Below, piece by piece: positions 26,247 through 34,498 of a stretch of 64,000 bases of DNA. Below the pieces are notes generated by a model. The model searched no databases. It was not told the origin of the DNA and was given only the letters and a program-made list of their open reading frames with translations. This DNA comes from Polaromonas sp. JS666 (GTDB taxonomy: Bacteria; Pseudomonadota; Gammaproteobacteria; Burkholderiales; Burkholderiaceae_C). A program made the translations under genes and the position numbers. The first letter of the stretch is position 1, and each line of letters opens with the position of its first letter. The stretch spans positions 4,765,001 through 4,829,000 of the forward strand of contig NC_007948.1 in the NCBI RefSeq assembly GCF_000013865.1, written 5' to 3'.

Positions 26247-27023
26247 TTGCTTCAAAAAGATCTGTCTCTGGCCAACCGGCTGATCTCAGCACTGCCAGCG
26301 TACGAACGCGCGATGTTTATCGAACATAGCGAACTGGTGGAACTCAAACCCCAAACCGTGCTGACAGAAGCTGGCCAGTTGTCCGAGCACGCCTACTTTC
26401 CTGTGGAAGGCTTTGTGTCGATCATCCTGCCCGTGGAACAAGCCCACGCCCCGGGCCTTGGCATTGCCCTAGTGGGCAACGAGGGCATGTGCCACACCTC
26501 GCTGACGCTTGGCGTGGAAATCTCTTCGTTTACCAGTCTGGTGCAAGGCGCAGGGCGGGCCTTCAAGATCCACCGTAATGCATTGCGGCTGCGGCGCACT
26601 GAAGATGCCTGCCTGCGGACTGTCCTGCACCGCTACGTCGACGTTTTTGCAAGCCTCATGGCACAGCAGGCGGCCTGCCTGCACTACCACACGGTACCGC
26701 AACGCCTGGCGCGCTGGCTGCTGATGACACGTGACCGGGGCCATTCCCGGGAGCTCTTTCTCACCCATGAAACGCTGGGCCTGATGGTGGGCGTGCGGCG
26801 CGAGAGCGTGTCGCAGGCAGCCAGCATGTTCCAGAACAATGGACTGATCAGCTACAGCCGGGGCTACCTGATGCTGCTCGATGAGGCCAGGCTGGAAGCA
26901 CAAGCCTGCCCCTGCTACCGGGCCGACCTGATGGCCTACGATCGCAAACTGACGCAGCCGCTGAAGGCGCTTGAGGACAATTTTCCGGGTGGCCCGCCCC
27001 GGGCAGGCGCGGCCCTTTTCTAG
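26247..27023 (+). CDS. Crp/Fnr-family regulator
   Basis: 258 residues from a TTG start with AGGAGG eight bases upstream; the first ATG would remove 22 residues of the domain. A cyclic-nucleotide-binding-like beta roll (VLTEAGQLSEHAYFPVEGFV, VGNEGMCHTSLTLGVE) is followed by an alpha linker and a winged helix-turn-helix (LTHETLGLMVGVRRESVSQA). It belongs to the branch with QAACLHYHTVPQRLARWLLM and a C-terminal CxCY (ACPCYRAD), common in Burkholderiales and rhizobia, whose ligand is unknown. Confidence 0.88.
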   Translation: MLQKDLSLANRLISALPAYERAMFIEHSELVELKPQTVLTEAGQLSEHAYFPVEGFVSIILPVEQAHAPGLGIALVGNEGMCHTSLTLGVEISSFTSLVQGAGRAFKIHRNALRLRRTEDACLRTVLHRYVDVFASLMAQQAACLHYHTVPQRLARWLLMTRDRGHSRELFLTHETLGLMVGVRRESVSQAASMFQNNGLISYSRGYLMLLDEARLEAQACPCYRADLMAYDRKLTQPLKALEDNFPGGPPRAGAALF

Positions 27024-27103
27024 TGTGGTGTTGCATGCTTGATGGCGGATGCAGCGCAACGCTCCCGACTCACGGAGCAGCAGGCGCGGTGACCAACTGG
27101 CGT

Positions 27104-27475
27104 TCAAGCCTGCCAGACGCCATAGCCGGACTCCCGCAAACCAATGCCCAGTTCGACCTCCATGTCACGTGCACCTTCGTATGGCATGGGGTTGTACATG
27201 GCGTACAGCTCGGGCATCAGGCGCACACCAAAATCGCGCACAAAGCGGTTCGACTGGATGCCTGCCTTGTGTTTGTCAAAGCGTACGTCCGGATCCAGCC
27301 CGGTCATGCCGACATACACAAAGGGCCTGCCCAGCTGGTAGTCGGGGTTGGCGCGGCGAAACCGGGCTGCATCCCAGACCTTGGGCGCCAGCTCGATCAC
27401 ATACACGCTGTAATGGTGGCCACGTGGCTTGCCGGGCATGGAAGATGGAAACAGTGTGGGCACACTGTAACGCAT
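27104..27475 (-). CDS. GIY-YIG-like domain protein
   Basis: 123 residues. YSVYVIEL and, about 30 residues later, RPFVYVGMTGLDPDVRFDKH resemble the two strands and the Arg/His of the GIY-YIG nuclease fold; GARDMEVELGIGLRESGY could supply the later Glu. No DNA-binding domain is attached. It follows the zinc-peptidase gene by 15 bases on the same strand. Nuclease activity is unproven, and the spacing between the two YV motifs is longer than in classic members. Confidence 0.5.
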   Translation of the reverse strand: MRYSVPTLFPSSMPGKPRGHHYSVYVIELAPKVWDAARFRRANPDYQLGRPFVYVGMTGLDPDVRFDKHKAGIQSNRFVRDFGVRLMPELYAMYNPMPYEGARDMEVELGIGLRESGYGVWQA

Positions 27476-27490
27476 GCTGCGGCCGTCCCG

Positions 27491-28762
27491 TCAGCTGCCC
27501 GAGGTCACCACCAGGTGGATGAAATGCAGTTTTCCCACCACATTAAGGGGCAACGCAAATGGATAGAAGTCGGGCTGACCCATGCTGCGCGACATTTCGT
27601 TGAGCATGGTGGTGAGCCGCGTCCAGTGGTTCAGGAATGCCAGGAACTGCCCCGCCTCGGGATGCTCCGGCTGATACAGGGCGTCAAGGGTGAAGGGCGT
27701 GAACTCCAGGTCGAAGCGGTCCACGCTCAGGCCAAAGCTCAGTGCGGTGTCAATCGCATCGCGCATGTGCAGGTAGTGAGCCCAGCATTCGGCCCAGTCT
27801 TCCCACGGGTGGGCGCTGGCATAGGCGCTCACGAAATGCATGGGCCAATCCGGCGGCGGACCTTCGTCGTAGTTGCGCTGCAGGCTGGCCAGGTAATCCA
27901 GGGACTCATCGCCAAAGAGCCGGCAAAAGCCCTCATGCCAATGCGTGCCGGCGATCAGGCGGCCCCAGTAGTAGTGGCCGACCTCATGGCGCAAGTGCCC
28001 CAGCAGCGTCCGGTAGGGTTCGCGCAGGGCTTTGCGCACCGCCTCCCGTTGGGCATCATCGGCTTCGTCAATGTTGAGCGTGATGAGGCCGGTGTCGTGG
28101 CCGGTCACGATGTGCGGGCCGTTCATGGGTGAGCGCAAAAAATCAAACATCAGGCCGTGCGCGGGGTCCTCGCTCATGCGCGACGCCACGGGCAGCTTCA
28201 GGAGGATCAGCGACGACACCAGGCGGCGCTTGGCCAGCTCCACCTGGCCCCACAGATAGCCGTTGTCCGGCAGGGCCGGATCGGTGAGGTCAGGGATGGT
28301 GCGGTTCAGCCTGCAGGCCCTGCACATGTTGTGCGGGTCTTCGACGGCGATCAGCCAGTTGCAGGAAGCCGGTGTCGAGAGATTCAGACAGCGCTTGTAC
28401 ACCGGCGAACCCGTTCCATCCGACACGGTCCTGGGAATGCGTTGCCCAGGCGCCACCGTTTCGGGTCTGGCGGATTCCTGCCCCGGGATGTCCTGCAGCA
28501 ACGGCGGGTGCGCGTCGTCGGGCGGCGGCGCTACCGGCGCGGCCTGCGCCTGCCACTCCCGCCAGCTGCCTTCCCAGGGCCCCGGCATGAGGGGCAGCAA
28601 CATGCCGCGCTCAGGGTCATAGCCCAGCGGGGTCCCGCAAGCCAGGCATTTGCTGTTGCGGAAAAAGACCGGCTGGCCACATTGACAGCGGTAGTTACGC
28701 CCGGCCCGCAGGGGCAGGGGTTGATCCGCAGTGTTTGAAAACGTATTGAATGACAAGGACAT
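27491..28762 (-). CDS. Putative zinc-binding metallopeptidase
   Basis: 423 residues. N-terminal zinc-ribbon-like cysteines (YRCQCGQPVFF and SKCLACGTPLGYDP), a second cluster (RCLNLSTPASCNWL, MCRACRLNRTIPDL), and the zincin motif HEVGH in LRHEVGHYYWGRLI at about residue 255. A downstream Glu/Asp region (EDWAECWAHYLHMRDAID) fits the third ligand. This corresponds to the family called putative zinc-binding peptidase. Cytosolic; substrate unknown. It is the first gene of a pair with the GIY-YIG-like gene. Confidence 0.8.
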   Translation of the reverse strand: MSLSFNTFSNTADQPLPLRAGRNYRCQCGQPVFFRNSKCLACGTPLGYDPERGMLLPLMPGPWEGSWREWQAQAAPVAPPPDDAHPPLLQDIPGQESARPETVAPGQRIPRTVSDGTGSPVYKRCLNLSTPASCNWLIAVEDPHNMCRACRLNRTIPDLTDPALPDNGYLWGQVELAKRRLVSSLILLKLPVASRMSEDPAHGLMFDFLRSPMNGPHIVTGHDTGLITLNIDEADDAQREAVRKALREPYRTLLGHLRHEVGHYYWGRLIAGTHWHEGFCRLFGDESLDYLASLQRNYDEGPPPDWPMHFVSAYASAHPWEDWAECWAHYLHMRDAIDTALSFGLSVDRFDLEFTPFTLDALYQPEHPEAGQFLAFLNHWTRLTTMLNEMSRSMGQPDFYPFALPLNVVGKLHFIHLVVTSGS

Positions 28763-29086
28763 TGCCCGCTAACGAGAATGGGGAGGTGCAGGGAAGTACA
28801 GGGCCCTGCGCTTCAACCGCATCCAGTGTCCCACGTTTGCTTGCGGCGGCCTGAGGCCGAGGGCCTTGTGCGCGTGTAAGCGCCTGCTGACATAAGCGAT
28901 AAGCGATAAGCGGCATTGAGCACATTCCAGGCACAAACCAAAGCACAACGGTCGAATCCCGAGACCGTTCCTGTTTTTTTTTATTTCCCCGATGTCTGCA
29001 GGCGCGGCATTTTCCGCAGACTTCCGCCTGCCGGCCTGCCCTTGCTTTTATCATCTACCCATCCTCCACTACCACCCAAGGAACCC
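28763..29086. other. Gap with a free-standing terminator
   Basis: No protein gene seen. It is the divergent promoter space of the zinc-peptidase gene and the tautomerase gene. It has a short tandem repeat (units of TAAGCGA near 28893-28910) and a complete plus-strand terminator at 28947-28982 with no plus-strand gene before it. Confidence 0.55.
28947..28982 (+). terminator. Orphan plus-strand terminator or attenuator
   Basis: Stem AACGGTC / GACCGTT (28947-28953, 28963-28969) with a 9-base loop, then a run of nine T starting at 28974. It lies 105 bases before the tautomerase ATG, so it could end a small RNA or act as an attenuator in the tautomerase leader. Confidence 0.7.
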
Positions 29087-29278
29087 ATGCCCACATACCA
29101 TGTAGAAATGATGGAAGGCCGCACCGTTGAGCAAAAGAAAAAGCTGGTGGATGCCATCACCCGCGTCAGCGTCGAGATTCTCGGCGGCCAGCCCGATTCG
29201 GTCGACATCATCATCACCGACATCAAGCGCGAGAACTGGGCCACCGGCGGCAAGCTCTGGTCCGAACCCAGAAGCTGA
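29087..29278 (+). CDS. 4-oxalocrotonate tautomerase family enzyme
   Basis: 63 residues. It starts MPTYHVEMMEGRTVEQKKKL; after Met removal the N-terminal Pro is the catalytic base of this family, and the length matches the small 4-OT subunit. SVDIIITDIKRENWATGG aligns with the usual end, where the active-site Arg and aromatic residue lie. AAGGAA precedes the ATG. It isomerises 2-hydroxymuconate-like dienols, but no meta-cleavage genes are adjacent. Confidence 0.9.
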   Translation: MPTYHVEMMEGRTVEQKKKLVDAITRVSVEILGGQPDSVDIIITDIKRENWATGGKLWSEPRS

Positions 29279-29396
29279 GCGTCAGGAAATTTTCAAGTCC
29301 GTCCGTATCCCCTGCCTCGCTCGCCGACCGGCAGACGCGCTGCGGCCGGCATGCAAGTTAGTCGCTTAATAGCTTGCAGCGCCCATCTCGCCCGGG

Positions 29397-30227
29397 CTAG
29401 GGCCCGATTGATGCCTTGACCCGGTAACCCAGCCGCAGCGACACATCCGCCGCCGCCTGGCGCACGGCGCGGGCGATATCGGAGTCCCAGTTCGCTGGAA
29501 AATTGTCCTCATGCCCCAATGCCGTGATCACCAGTACGGCTTTGCCCTCGTGATCAAAGGCGGCGGCGCTGAAGGCATTGACGCCGGGAATCGGACGACC
29601 TGCGGCGCGCACCACGCCATGCTGGCGCAGTTCCGCCTGAATATCCTGGATTTCCTGGGCCACGTCTTTTACGGCGCTGCGGTCGAGCCGCCGTGGGCCA
29701 TCGCCGAAAGCGCCCTGCATGGCTTGCTCCAGTTGATGCCGGGGCAGCGTGGCGGCAAAGGCCCGTCCAGTAGCCGTGCCCAGGATGGACATGACCGTTC
29801 CCATGCGCATGCTGACATGCAGCGGCTGGCTGGCCTCGATATAGCGCACGATCGTCGGGCCGAAATTGGCCCACACCGCGATGGCCACCGTCTGGTCGAT
29901 GGCCAGCGCCAGCGCCTCGGCAATCGGCGTGGCGGCTTTCAGAGGATCGAGCTGATGCAGGCAGCTCAGGCCCACCTGCAGCGCCGCCGCGCCCAGCGCG
30001 TAGCGGCCCGTGACCGCATCCTGCTCGATCAAGCGCAGCCTGCCAAAACTCACCAGATAAGTGTGCGCGCGCGACGCCGGCAGGCCGGCCTTGGCCGCCA
30101 GATCCTTGAGCGTCATGGGGCCCGGGTGCTCGGCCAGCGCCAGCAGCAATCGCCCGCCGATCTCGACCGACTGCACGGCCCGCTGTTCTTTATGTTCTTT
30201 CTGGTGATCGTGTTCGTCCTTGTCCAT
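29397..30227 (-). CDS. IclR-family regulator
   Basis: 276 residues from the ATG at 30227; an upstream ATG at 30281 would overlap the first operator region. After a charged His/Lys/Glu-rich leader, the winged helix is at about 18-75 (QSVEIGGRLLLALAEHPGPM, LAAKAGLPASRAHTYLVSFG). The effector domain carries SMRMGTVMSILGTATGRAFA. Divergent from the MBL / FAD monooxygenase / DUF2783 / bug operon and its probable regulator. Confidence 0.9.
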   Translation of the reverse strand: MDKDEHDHQKEHKEQRAVQSVEIGGRLLLALAEHPGPMTLKDLAAKAGLPASRAHTYLVSFGRLRLIEQDAVTGRYALGAAALQVGLSCLHQLDPLKAATPIAEALALAIDQTVAIAVWANFGPTIVRYIEASQPLHVSMRMGTVMSILGTATGRAFAATLPRHQLEQAMQGAFGDGPRRLDRSAVKDVAQEIQDIQAELRQHGVVRAAGRPIPGVNAFSAAAFDHEGKAVLVITALGHEDNFPANWDSDIARAVRQAAADVSLRLGYRVKASIGP

Positions 30228-30289
30228 GACTGGCTTCCCGGTTGAGGTGGTGAAGGGGTGGCTGGCGGCCACAAGCGCCAATCATTTCA

Positions 30290-30341
30290 CAAATGGATTT
30301 GACAATAGCAAACTTTTGCATAAAATTAACAAATTGATTTG
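30290..30341. promoter_or_regulatory. Paired IclR-type operators
   Basis: CAAAT-GG-ATTTG (30290-30301) and CAAAT-TG-ATTTG (30330-30341) are two copies of the same dyad, 40 bp apart centre to centre. A third dyad GCAAA-CT-TTTGC (30308-30319) lies between them. The pair sits in the divergent gap between the IclR gene and the MBL gene, so cooperative binding by the IclR product is likely. Confidence 0.65.
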
Positions 30342-30384
30342 CAATGGACAAACTCTAATCCTGCCCGCCAACTCCGGAGATCTC

Positions 30385-31344
30385 ATGAGCAGCCCCAAGA
30401 AATTCGCCTCCCAAGCCGACCTCGACGAGAAACAGGTCACCTTCACCAGGCTTTCGGACAACGCCTATGCCTATACGGCCGAAGGCGACCCCAACACCGG
30501 CATCGTCATCGGCGACGACTGCGTGCTGGTGGCCGACACCCAGGCCACACCGGCCATGGCGGCCGACGTGGTGCGCCGCATCCGCGAGGTGACCGACAAG
30601 CCCATCAAGTACGTGGTACTGACGCATTACCACGCGGTGCGTGTGCTGGGCGCCAGCGGCTACCAGCCCGAGCACATCCTGGCCAGCCAGGACACCTACG
30701 AGCTGATCGTCGAACGCGGCGAGCAGGACAAGGCCAGCGAGATCGGCCGCTTCCCGCGCCTGTTCCGCGATGTGGAATCAGTGCCGCCCGGCCTGACCTG
30801 GCCGACCCTGACGTTCACCGGAAAAATGACGCTGTGGCTGGGCCAGCTCGAAGTGCAACTGATCCAGCTCGGGCGCGGCCACACCAAGGGGGACACAGTG
30901 GTCTGGCTGCCCAAGGACAAGATCCTGTTTTCGGGCGACCTGGTCGAGTTCGACGCGACGCCCTATGCCGGCGACGCCTACTTCAAGGACTGGCCGAAGA
31001 CGCTGGACAAGCTGGCGGCGCTCAAGCCGGCGGCACTGGTGCCCGGCCGCGGCGCGGCGCTCACTACCCCCGAGGAAGTGCAGAAGGGTCTGGCCGGCAC
31101 GCGCGATTTCATTGCCGACGTGTACGCCAGCGTCCAGGCCGGCGTGAAAGCCGGGAAGGACCTCAACGCGGTCTACAAGGAAACCTACGCCAGGCTCAAG
31201 CCCAAGTACGGCCACTGGGTGATCTTTGACCACTGCATGCCCTTCGACGTGACCCGCTGCTACGACGAGGCGACACAGTACCCCGACCCGCGCATCTGGA
31301 CGGCCGAGCGCGACCAGCAGATGTGGGAAACGCTGGAAGGTTGA
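30385..31344 (+). CDS. MBL-fold metallo-hydrolase-like protein with altered metal motif
   Basis: 319 residues from an ATG with CGGAGA upstream. Metallo-beta-lactamase fold: VLVADTQATPAMAADVVRRI, then LTHYHAVRVLGASGY where the canonical THxHxDH would be, GHTKGDTVVWLP, and LFSGDLVEF. The Asp-His of HxHxDH is replaced (HYHAVR), while the later His (GRGHTKGD) and Asp (SGDLV) are kept. One metal site may be lost, so activity may differ from classic hydrolases. First gene of an operon with a flavin monooxygenase, 18 bases before it. Confidence 0.85.
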   Translation: MSSPKKFASQADLDEKQVTFTRLSDNAYAYTAEGDPNTGIVIGDDCVLVADTQATPAMAADVVRRIREVTDKPIKYVVLTHYHAVRVLGASGYQPEHILASQDTYELIVERGEQDKASEIGRFPRLFRDVESVPPGLTWPTLTFTGKMTLWLGQLEVQLIQLGRGHTKGDTVVWLPKDKILFSGDLVEFDATPYAGDAYFKDWPKTLDKLAALKPAALVPGRGAALTTPEEVQKGLAGTRDFIADVYASVQAGVKAGKDLNAVYKETYARLKPKYGHWVIFDHCMPFDVTRCYDEATQYPDPRIWTAERDQQMWETLEG

Positions 31345-31362
31345 CCCCCTGAGGAGACAAAG

Positions 31363-33054
31363 ATGAAACTGCAAGAACTGCAAGAACTTCCAAACACCCG
31401 GGGTCGCGGCGTTGATTACCAGAAGCTGGCGTTCGACTTTGAGCGTCATGCCGACCAGGACGCCCACCCGCCCGCGCGCCACCCGGTGGTGGTGGTCGGT
31501 GCCGGTCCGGTGGGCCTGGCGCTGGCCATCGACCTGGCACAGCAGAACGTGCCGGTAGTGCTGCTCGACAACGACTGCACGCTCTCGACCGGCTCGCGCG
31601 CCATCTGCTTTGCCAAACGCACGCTCGAGGTGTTCGACCGCCTCGGCTGCGGCCAGCGCATGACGGACAAGGGCGTGTCGTGGAATGTCGGCAAGGTGTT
31701 CTTCAAGAACGATCAGATCTACAGCTTCAACCTGCTGCCCGAAGCGGGCCATGAACGGCCCGCCTTCATCAACCTGCAGCAGTACTACGTCGAGGGCTAC
31801 CTGGCCGAACGCGCGGCTGGGCTGCCGCTGATCGACCTGCGCTGGAACAACAAGGTGGTGGGCATCGAGCAGCAGGCCGACCATGCCTTACTGAGCATCG
31901 AAACGCCCGAGGGCAACTACCAAATCGCCGCCGGCTACGTCGCCGCCTGCGACGGCTCGCGTTCTTCGGTGCGCCAGCTCATCGGGCAGGAGAGCAAGGG
32001 CCGAGTCTTCAAGGACCGTTTTCTCATTGCCGACGTGAAGATGAAGCTGGACCGGCCAGCCGAACGCTGGTTCTGGTTCGACCCCGAGTTTCATCCGAAC
32101 CAGAGCGTGCTGCTGCACATGCAGCCCGACAACGTCTGGCGCATCGACTTCCAGCTCGGCTGGGATGCCGATCCCGAGCACGAGAAAAAGCCCGAGAACA
32201 TCATTCCGCGCGTCAAGGCCCTGCTGGCCAGGTCGGCGATGAAGGACGCGCAGTTCGAGCTCGAATGGGCCAGCGTCTACACCTTCGCCTGCCTGCGCAT
32301 GGACAGTTTCCGCCATGGCCGCGTGCTGTTCGCCGGCGACTCGGCGCACGGCGTGTCGCCCTTCGGCGCCCGCGGCGCCAACTCGGGCGTGCAGGACGCC
32401 GAGAATCTGGCGTGGAAACTGGCGGCGGTCGTGCATGGTGACGCGCCCGATGCGCTGCTCGACAGCTACGCCAGCGAGCGCGAATACGCGGCCGACGAGA
32501 ACATCCGCAATTCCACCCGCGCCACCGACTTCATCACGCCCAAGAGCGAGATCAGCCGGCTGTTCCGCGACGCGGTGCTCGAACTGGCCAAGCGCCACGG
32601 CTTTGCGCGCACGCTGGTCAACAGCGGCCGGCTCTCGGTGCCGTCCACGCTGCACGGCTCCGTGCTGAACACTGCCGATACCGACGTCTTCGACAGCCAG
32701 CTGGTGCCCGGCGCACCGGCCGCCGACGCGCCTGTCGCTTGCACCGACGGCAGCGCCGGCTGGCTGCTGCGCGAACTGAACCCAGCCGGTTTCAGTGCAC
32801 TGGTGTTCGGTGACGACAGTGGTGGCGGTGATCTGGCCGAGCGCAGCGTGCGCGCGGTCACCAAGGCCGACCCAAGCGTGAAGGTGGTGCGCATCGCGTT
32901 GAACAAAAGTCATGCACTCGCCGCGCAGCGCTACGACGCGCGGCCCGGCACCGTCTACCTGCTGCGGCCCGACCAGCATGTTTGTGCGCGCTGGCGGCGG
33001 CCCAGCGCACAAGCCATCCGCGCCGCACTGGACCACGCACTCGCCAAGGCATGA
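31363..33054 (+). CDS. FAD-dependent aromatic monooxygenase
   Basis: 563 residues. Flavin hydroxylase motifs: VVVVGAGPVGLALAIDLAQQ (dinucleotide fold, about residue 42), CDGSRSSVRQLIG (DG motif) and VLFAGDSAHGVSPFGARGAN followed by SGVQDAENLAWKL (GD motif). It belongs to the MhpA/PHBH-like group A enzymes that hydroxylate phenolic or related rings with NAD(P)H and O2. The C-terminal thioredoxin-like region is present. A DUF2783 protein follows, a pairing common for this subfamily. The substrate cannot be named; the receptor at the end of the operon suggests an aromatic acid. Confidence 0.88.
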   Translation: MKLQELQELPNTRGRGVDYQKLAFDFERHADQDAHPPARHPVVVVGAGPVGLALAIDLAQQNVPVVLLDNDCTLSTGSRAICFAKRTLEVFDRLGCGQRMTDKGVSWNVGKVFFKNDQIYSFNLLPEAGHERPAFINLQQYYVEGYLAERAAGLPLIDLRWNNKVVGIEQQADHALLSIETPEGNYQIAAGYVAACDGSRSSVRQLIGQESKGRVFKDRFLIADVKMKLDRPAERWFWFDPEFHPNQSVLLHMQPDNVWRIDFQLGWDADPEHEKKPENIIPRVKALLARSAMKDAQFELEWASVYTFACLRMDSFRHGRVLFAGDSAHGVSPFGARGANSGVQDAENLAWKLAAVVHGDAPDALLDSYASEREYAADENIRNSTRATDFITPKSEISRLFRDAVLELAKRHGFARTLVNSGRLSVPSTLHGSVLNTADTDVFDSQLVPGAPAADAPVACTDGSAGWLLRELNPAGFSALVFGDDSGGGDLAERSVRAVTKADPSVKVVRIALNKSHALAAQRYDARPGTVYLLRPDQHVCARWRRPSAQAIRAALDHALAKA

Positions 33055-33065
33055 AGGAGCCCGCC

Positions 33066-33254
33066 ATGAATCTGATCACCTCCCCGAACCTCGACGCGCC
33101 CGACGATTTTTACGAAGCGCTGATCGAAGCGAACCAGGGACTCTCGACCGAAGAGAGCCATGCCTTCAACGCGCGCCTTGTGCTGGTGCTGGCCAATCAC
33201 ATCGGCGCGCTGTCCGTACTGCGCGAGGCCTTCACCGCGGCGCAGCGCGCCTGA
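33066..33254 (+). CDS. DUF2783 small protein
   Basis: 62 residues: MNLITSPNLDAPDDFYEALI and then GLSTEESHAFNARLVLVLAN. This is the DUF2783 pattern, a small helical protein that typically follows flavin monooxygenase genes. It starts 12 bases after the monooxygenase stop with AAGGAG upstream. It may be a small partner of the hydroxylase; no activity is known to me. Confidence 0.85.
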   Translation: MNLITSPNLDAPDDFYEALIEANQGLSTEESHAFNARLVLVLANHIGALSVLREAFTAAQRA

Positions 33255-33284
33255 TTCCTGCACCCCAACCCCAAGGAGACATTC

Positions 33285-34244
33285 ATGAAATTCACTTCCC
33301 GCATTCTCGCCCTGGCCCTGTCGTTCACCGCCTTCGCGGCCCCGGCGCAAGACAGCAAACCGATCGAATGGGTGGTCGGCTATGCGGCCGGCGGCGGCTC
33401 GGACGCGGTGGCACGCGCCACCGCCGAAGCCATGTCAAAGAACCTCGGCCAGACCATCATCATCAACAACAAGCCCGGCGCGGCGACCAACATCGCAGCC
33501 GACTATGTGGCACGCTCGAAAGACTATGGCCATATGCTGTTTACGGCCGACTTCGCCACGCTCGCGGCCAACCCATTTTTGTTTTCCAGGCTCAGCTACA
33601 ACGCCGAGAAGGACCTGATGCCGGTCGGCCTGCTGGCGCGCTTTCCGCTGGTACTGGTGGTGGGTGCGAACGTGCCGGTGAAAAACTTCAAGGAGTTCCT
33701 GGCCTGGGCCAAGGCGCAGCCGAACGGCATCAACTACGCCTCGGCGGGCGCGGGCAGTCCGCACCACCTGGCGACCGAAATGCTGCGCGAGAAAACCGGC
33801 CTCAAGATGACGCACGTACCCTACCGTGGCGCGGCGCCGGCGATGCAGGACATCCTGGGCGGCGTTGTCCCCTTCATGCTGGTCGACACCGCGAGCGGCA
33901 ACCAGTTCGTGCTGTCCGGCAAGGTCAAGGCCATCGGTGTGGCAAGCGCCCAGCGCATCGCCACGCTGCCTGACGTGCCGACGCTCGCCGAGCAGGGGCT
34001 GACCGGCTTCGAGGCCTATGCCTGGCAAGGTCTTTCGGTGCCCGCCGGCACGCCGCCCGAGGCAGTCAACAAGCTCAACAAGGCGCTGGTTGACGCGCTG
34101 AACTCGACCACGGTCAAAGCACGCTTTCAGGCGCTCGGTGTCGAGAGCCTGCCCGGCACGCCGGCGCAGATGGCCAGCTACGTCAAGAGCGAGCGCGAGC
34201 GCTGGGGACGGTTGATCCGCGACAACGGCATCAAGGTTGACTGA
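33285..34244 (+). CDS. Bug-family solute receptor
   Basis: 319 residues. A Sec signal ends in TAFAAPAQ; then IEWVVGYAAGGGSDAVARAT, which lacks the usual WPxKP lead, GASPHHLATEM-like SAGAGSPHHLATEMLREKTG, VPYRGAAPAMQDILGG and LPDVPTLAEQG. AAGGAGA precedes the ATG. Last gene of the MBL / monooxygenase operon, so it probably delivers or senses the substrate of that pathway. Confidence 0.9.
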   Translation: MKFTSRILALALSFTAFAAPAQDSKPIEWVVGYAAGGGSDAVARATAEAMSKNLGQTIIINNKPGAATNIAADYVARSKDYGHMLFTADFATLAANPFLFSRLSYNAEKDLMPVGLLARFPLVLVVGANVPVKNFKEFLAWAKAQPNGINYASAGAGSPHHLATEMLREKTGLKMTHVPYRGAAPAMQDILGGVVPFMLVDTASGNQFVLSGKVKAIGVASAQRIATLPDVPTLAEQGLTGFEAYAWQGLSVPAGTPPEAVNKLNKALVDALNSTTVKARFQALGVESLPGTPAQMASYVKSERERWGRLIRDNGIKVD

Positions 34245-34498
34245 ACATACGGAAATAGCTCTGCGGCTCCTATCCTGATTGCGCATCCGGGCCTGGAAAT
34301 ACCAGCCGTTCCAGCCCTTCCGCGCGAAGTTCGAGCGCGCCCGCGCCAGGCGCGTCGGGCCGGGCGAAGTCAGCGAATCGGTGCTGGGCCAAGGCCGTAC
34401 CCATGACATAAGAGTCGCAGGCCTCCTCCGTCCCGGAACCCGGACAGCGACGCAGGCAGCTGGCACAATCGGCTGGCATACATCCGACGGATCTTTTT

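Noticed and set aside
34245..34498. A coding gene before the MFS transporter
   Set aside because: Open frames are short, Arg-rich, without ribosome sites or family resemblance.
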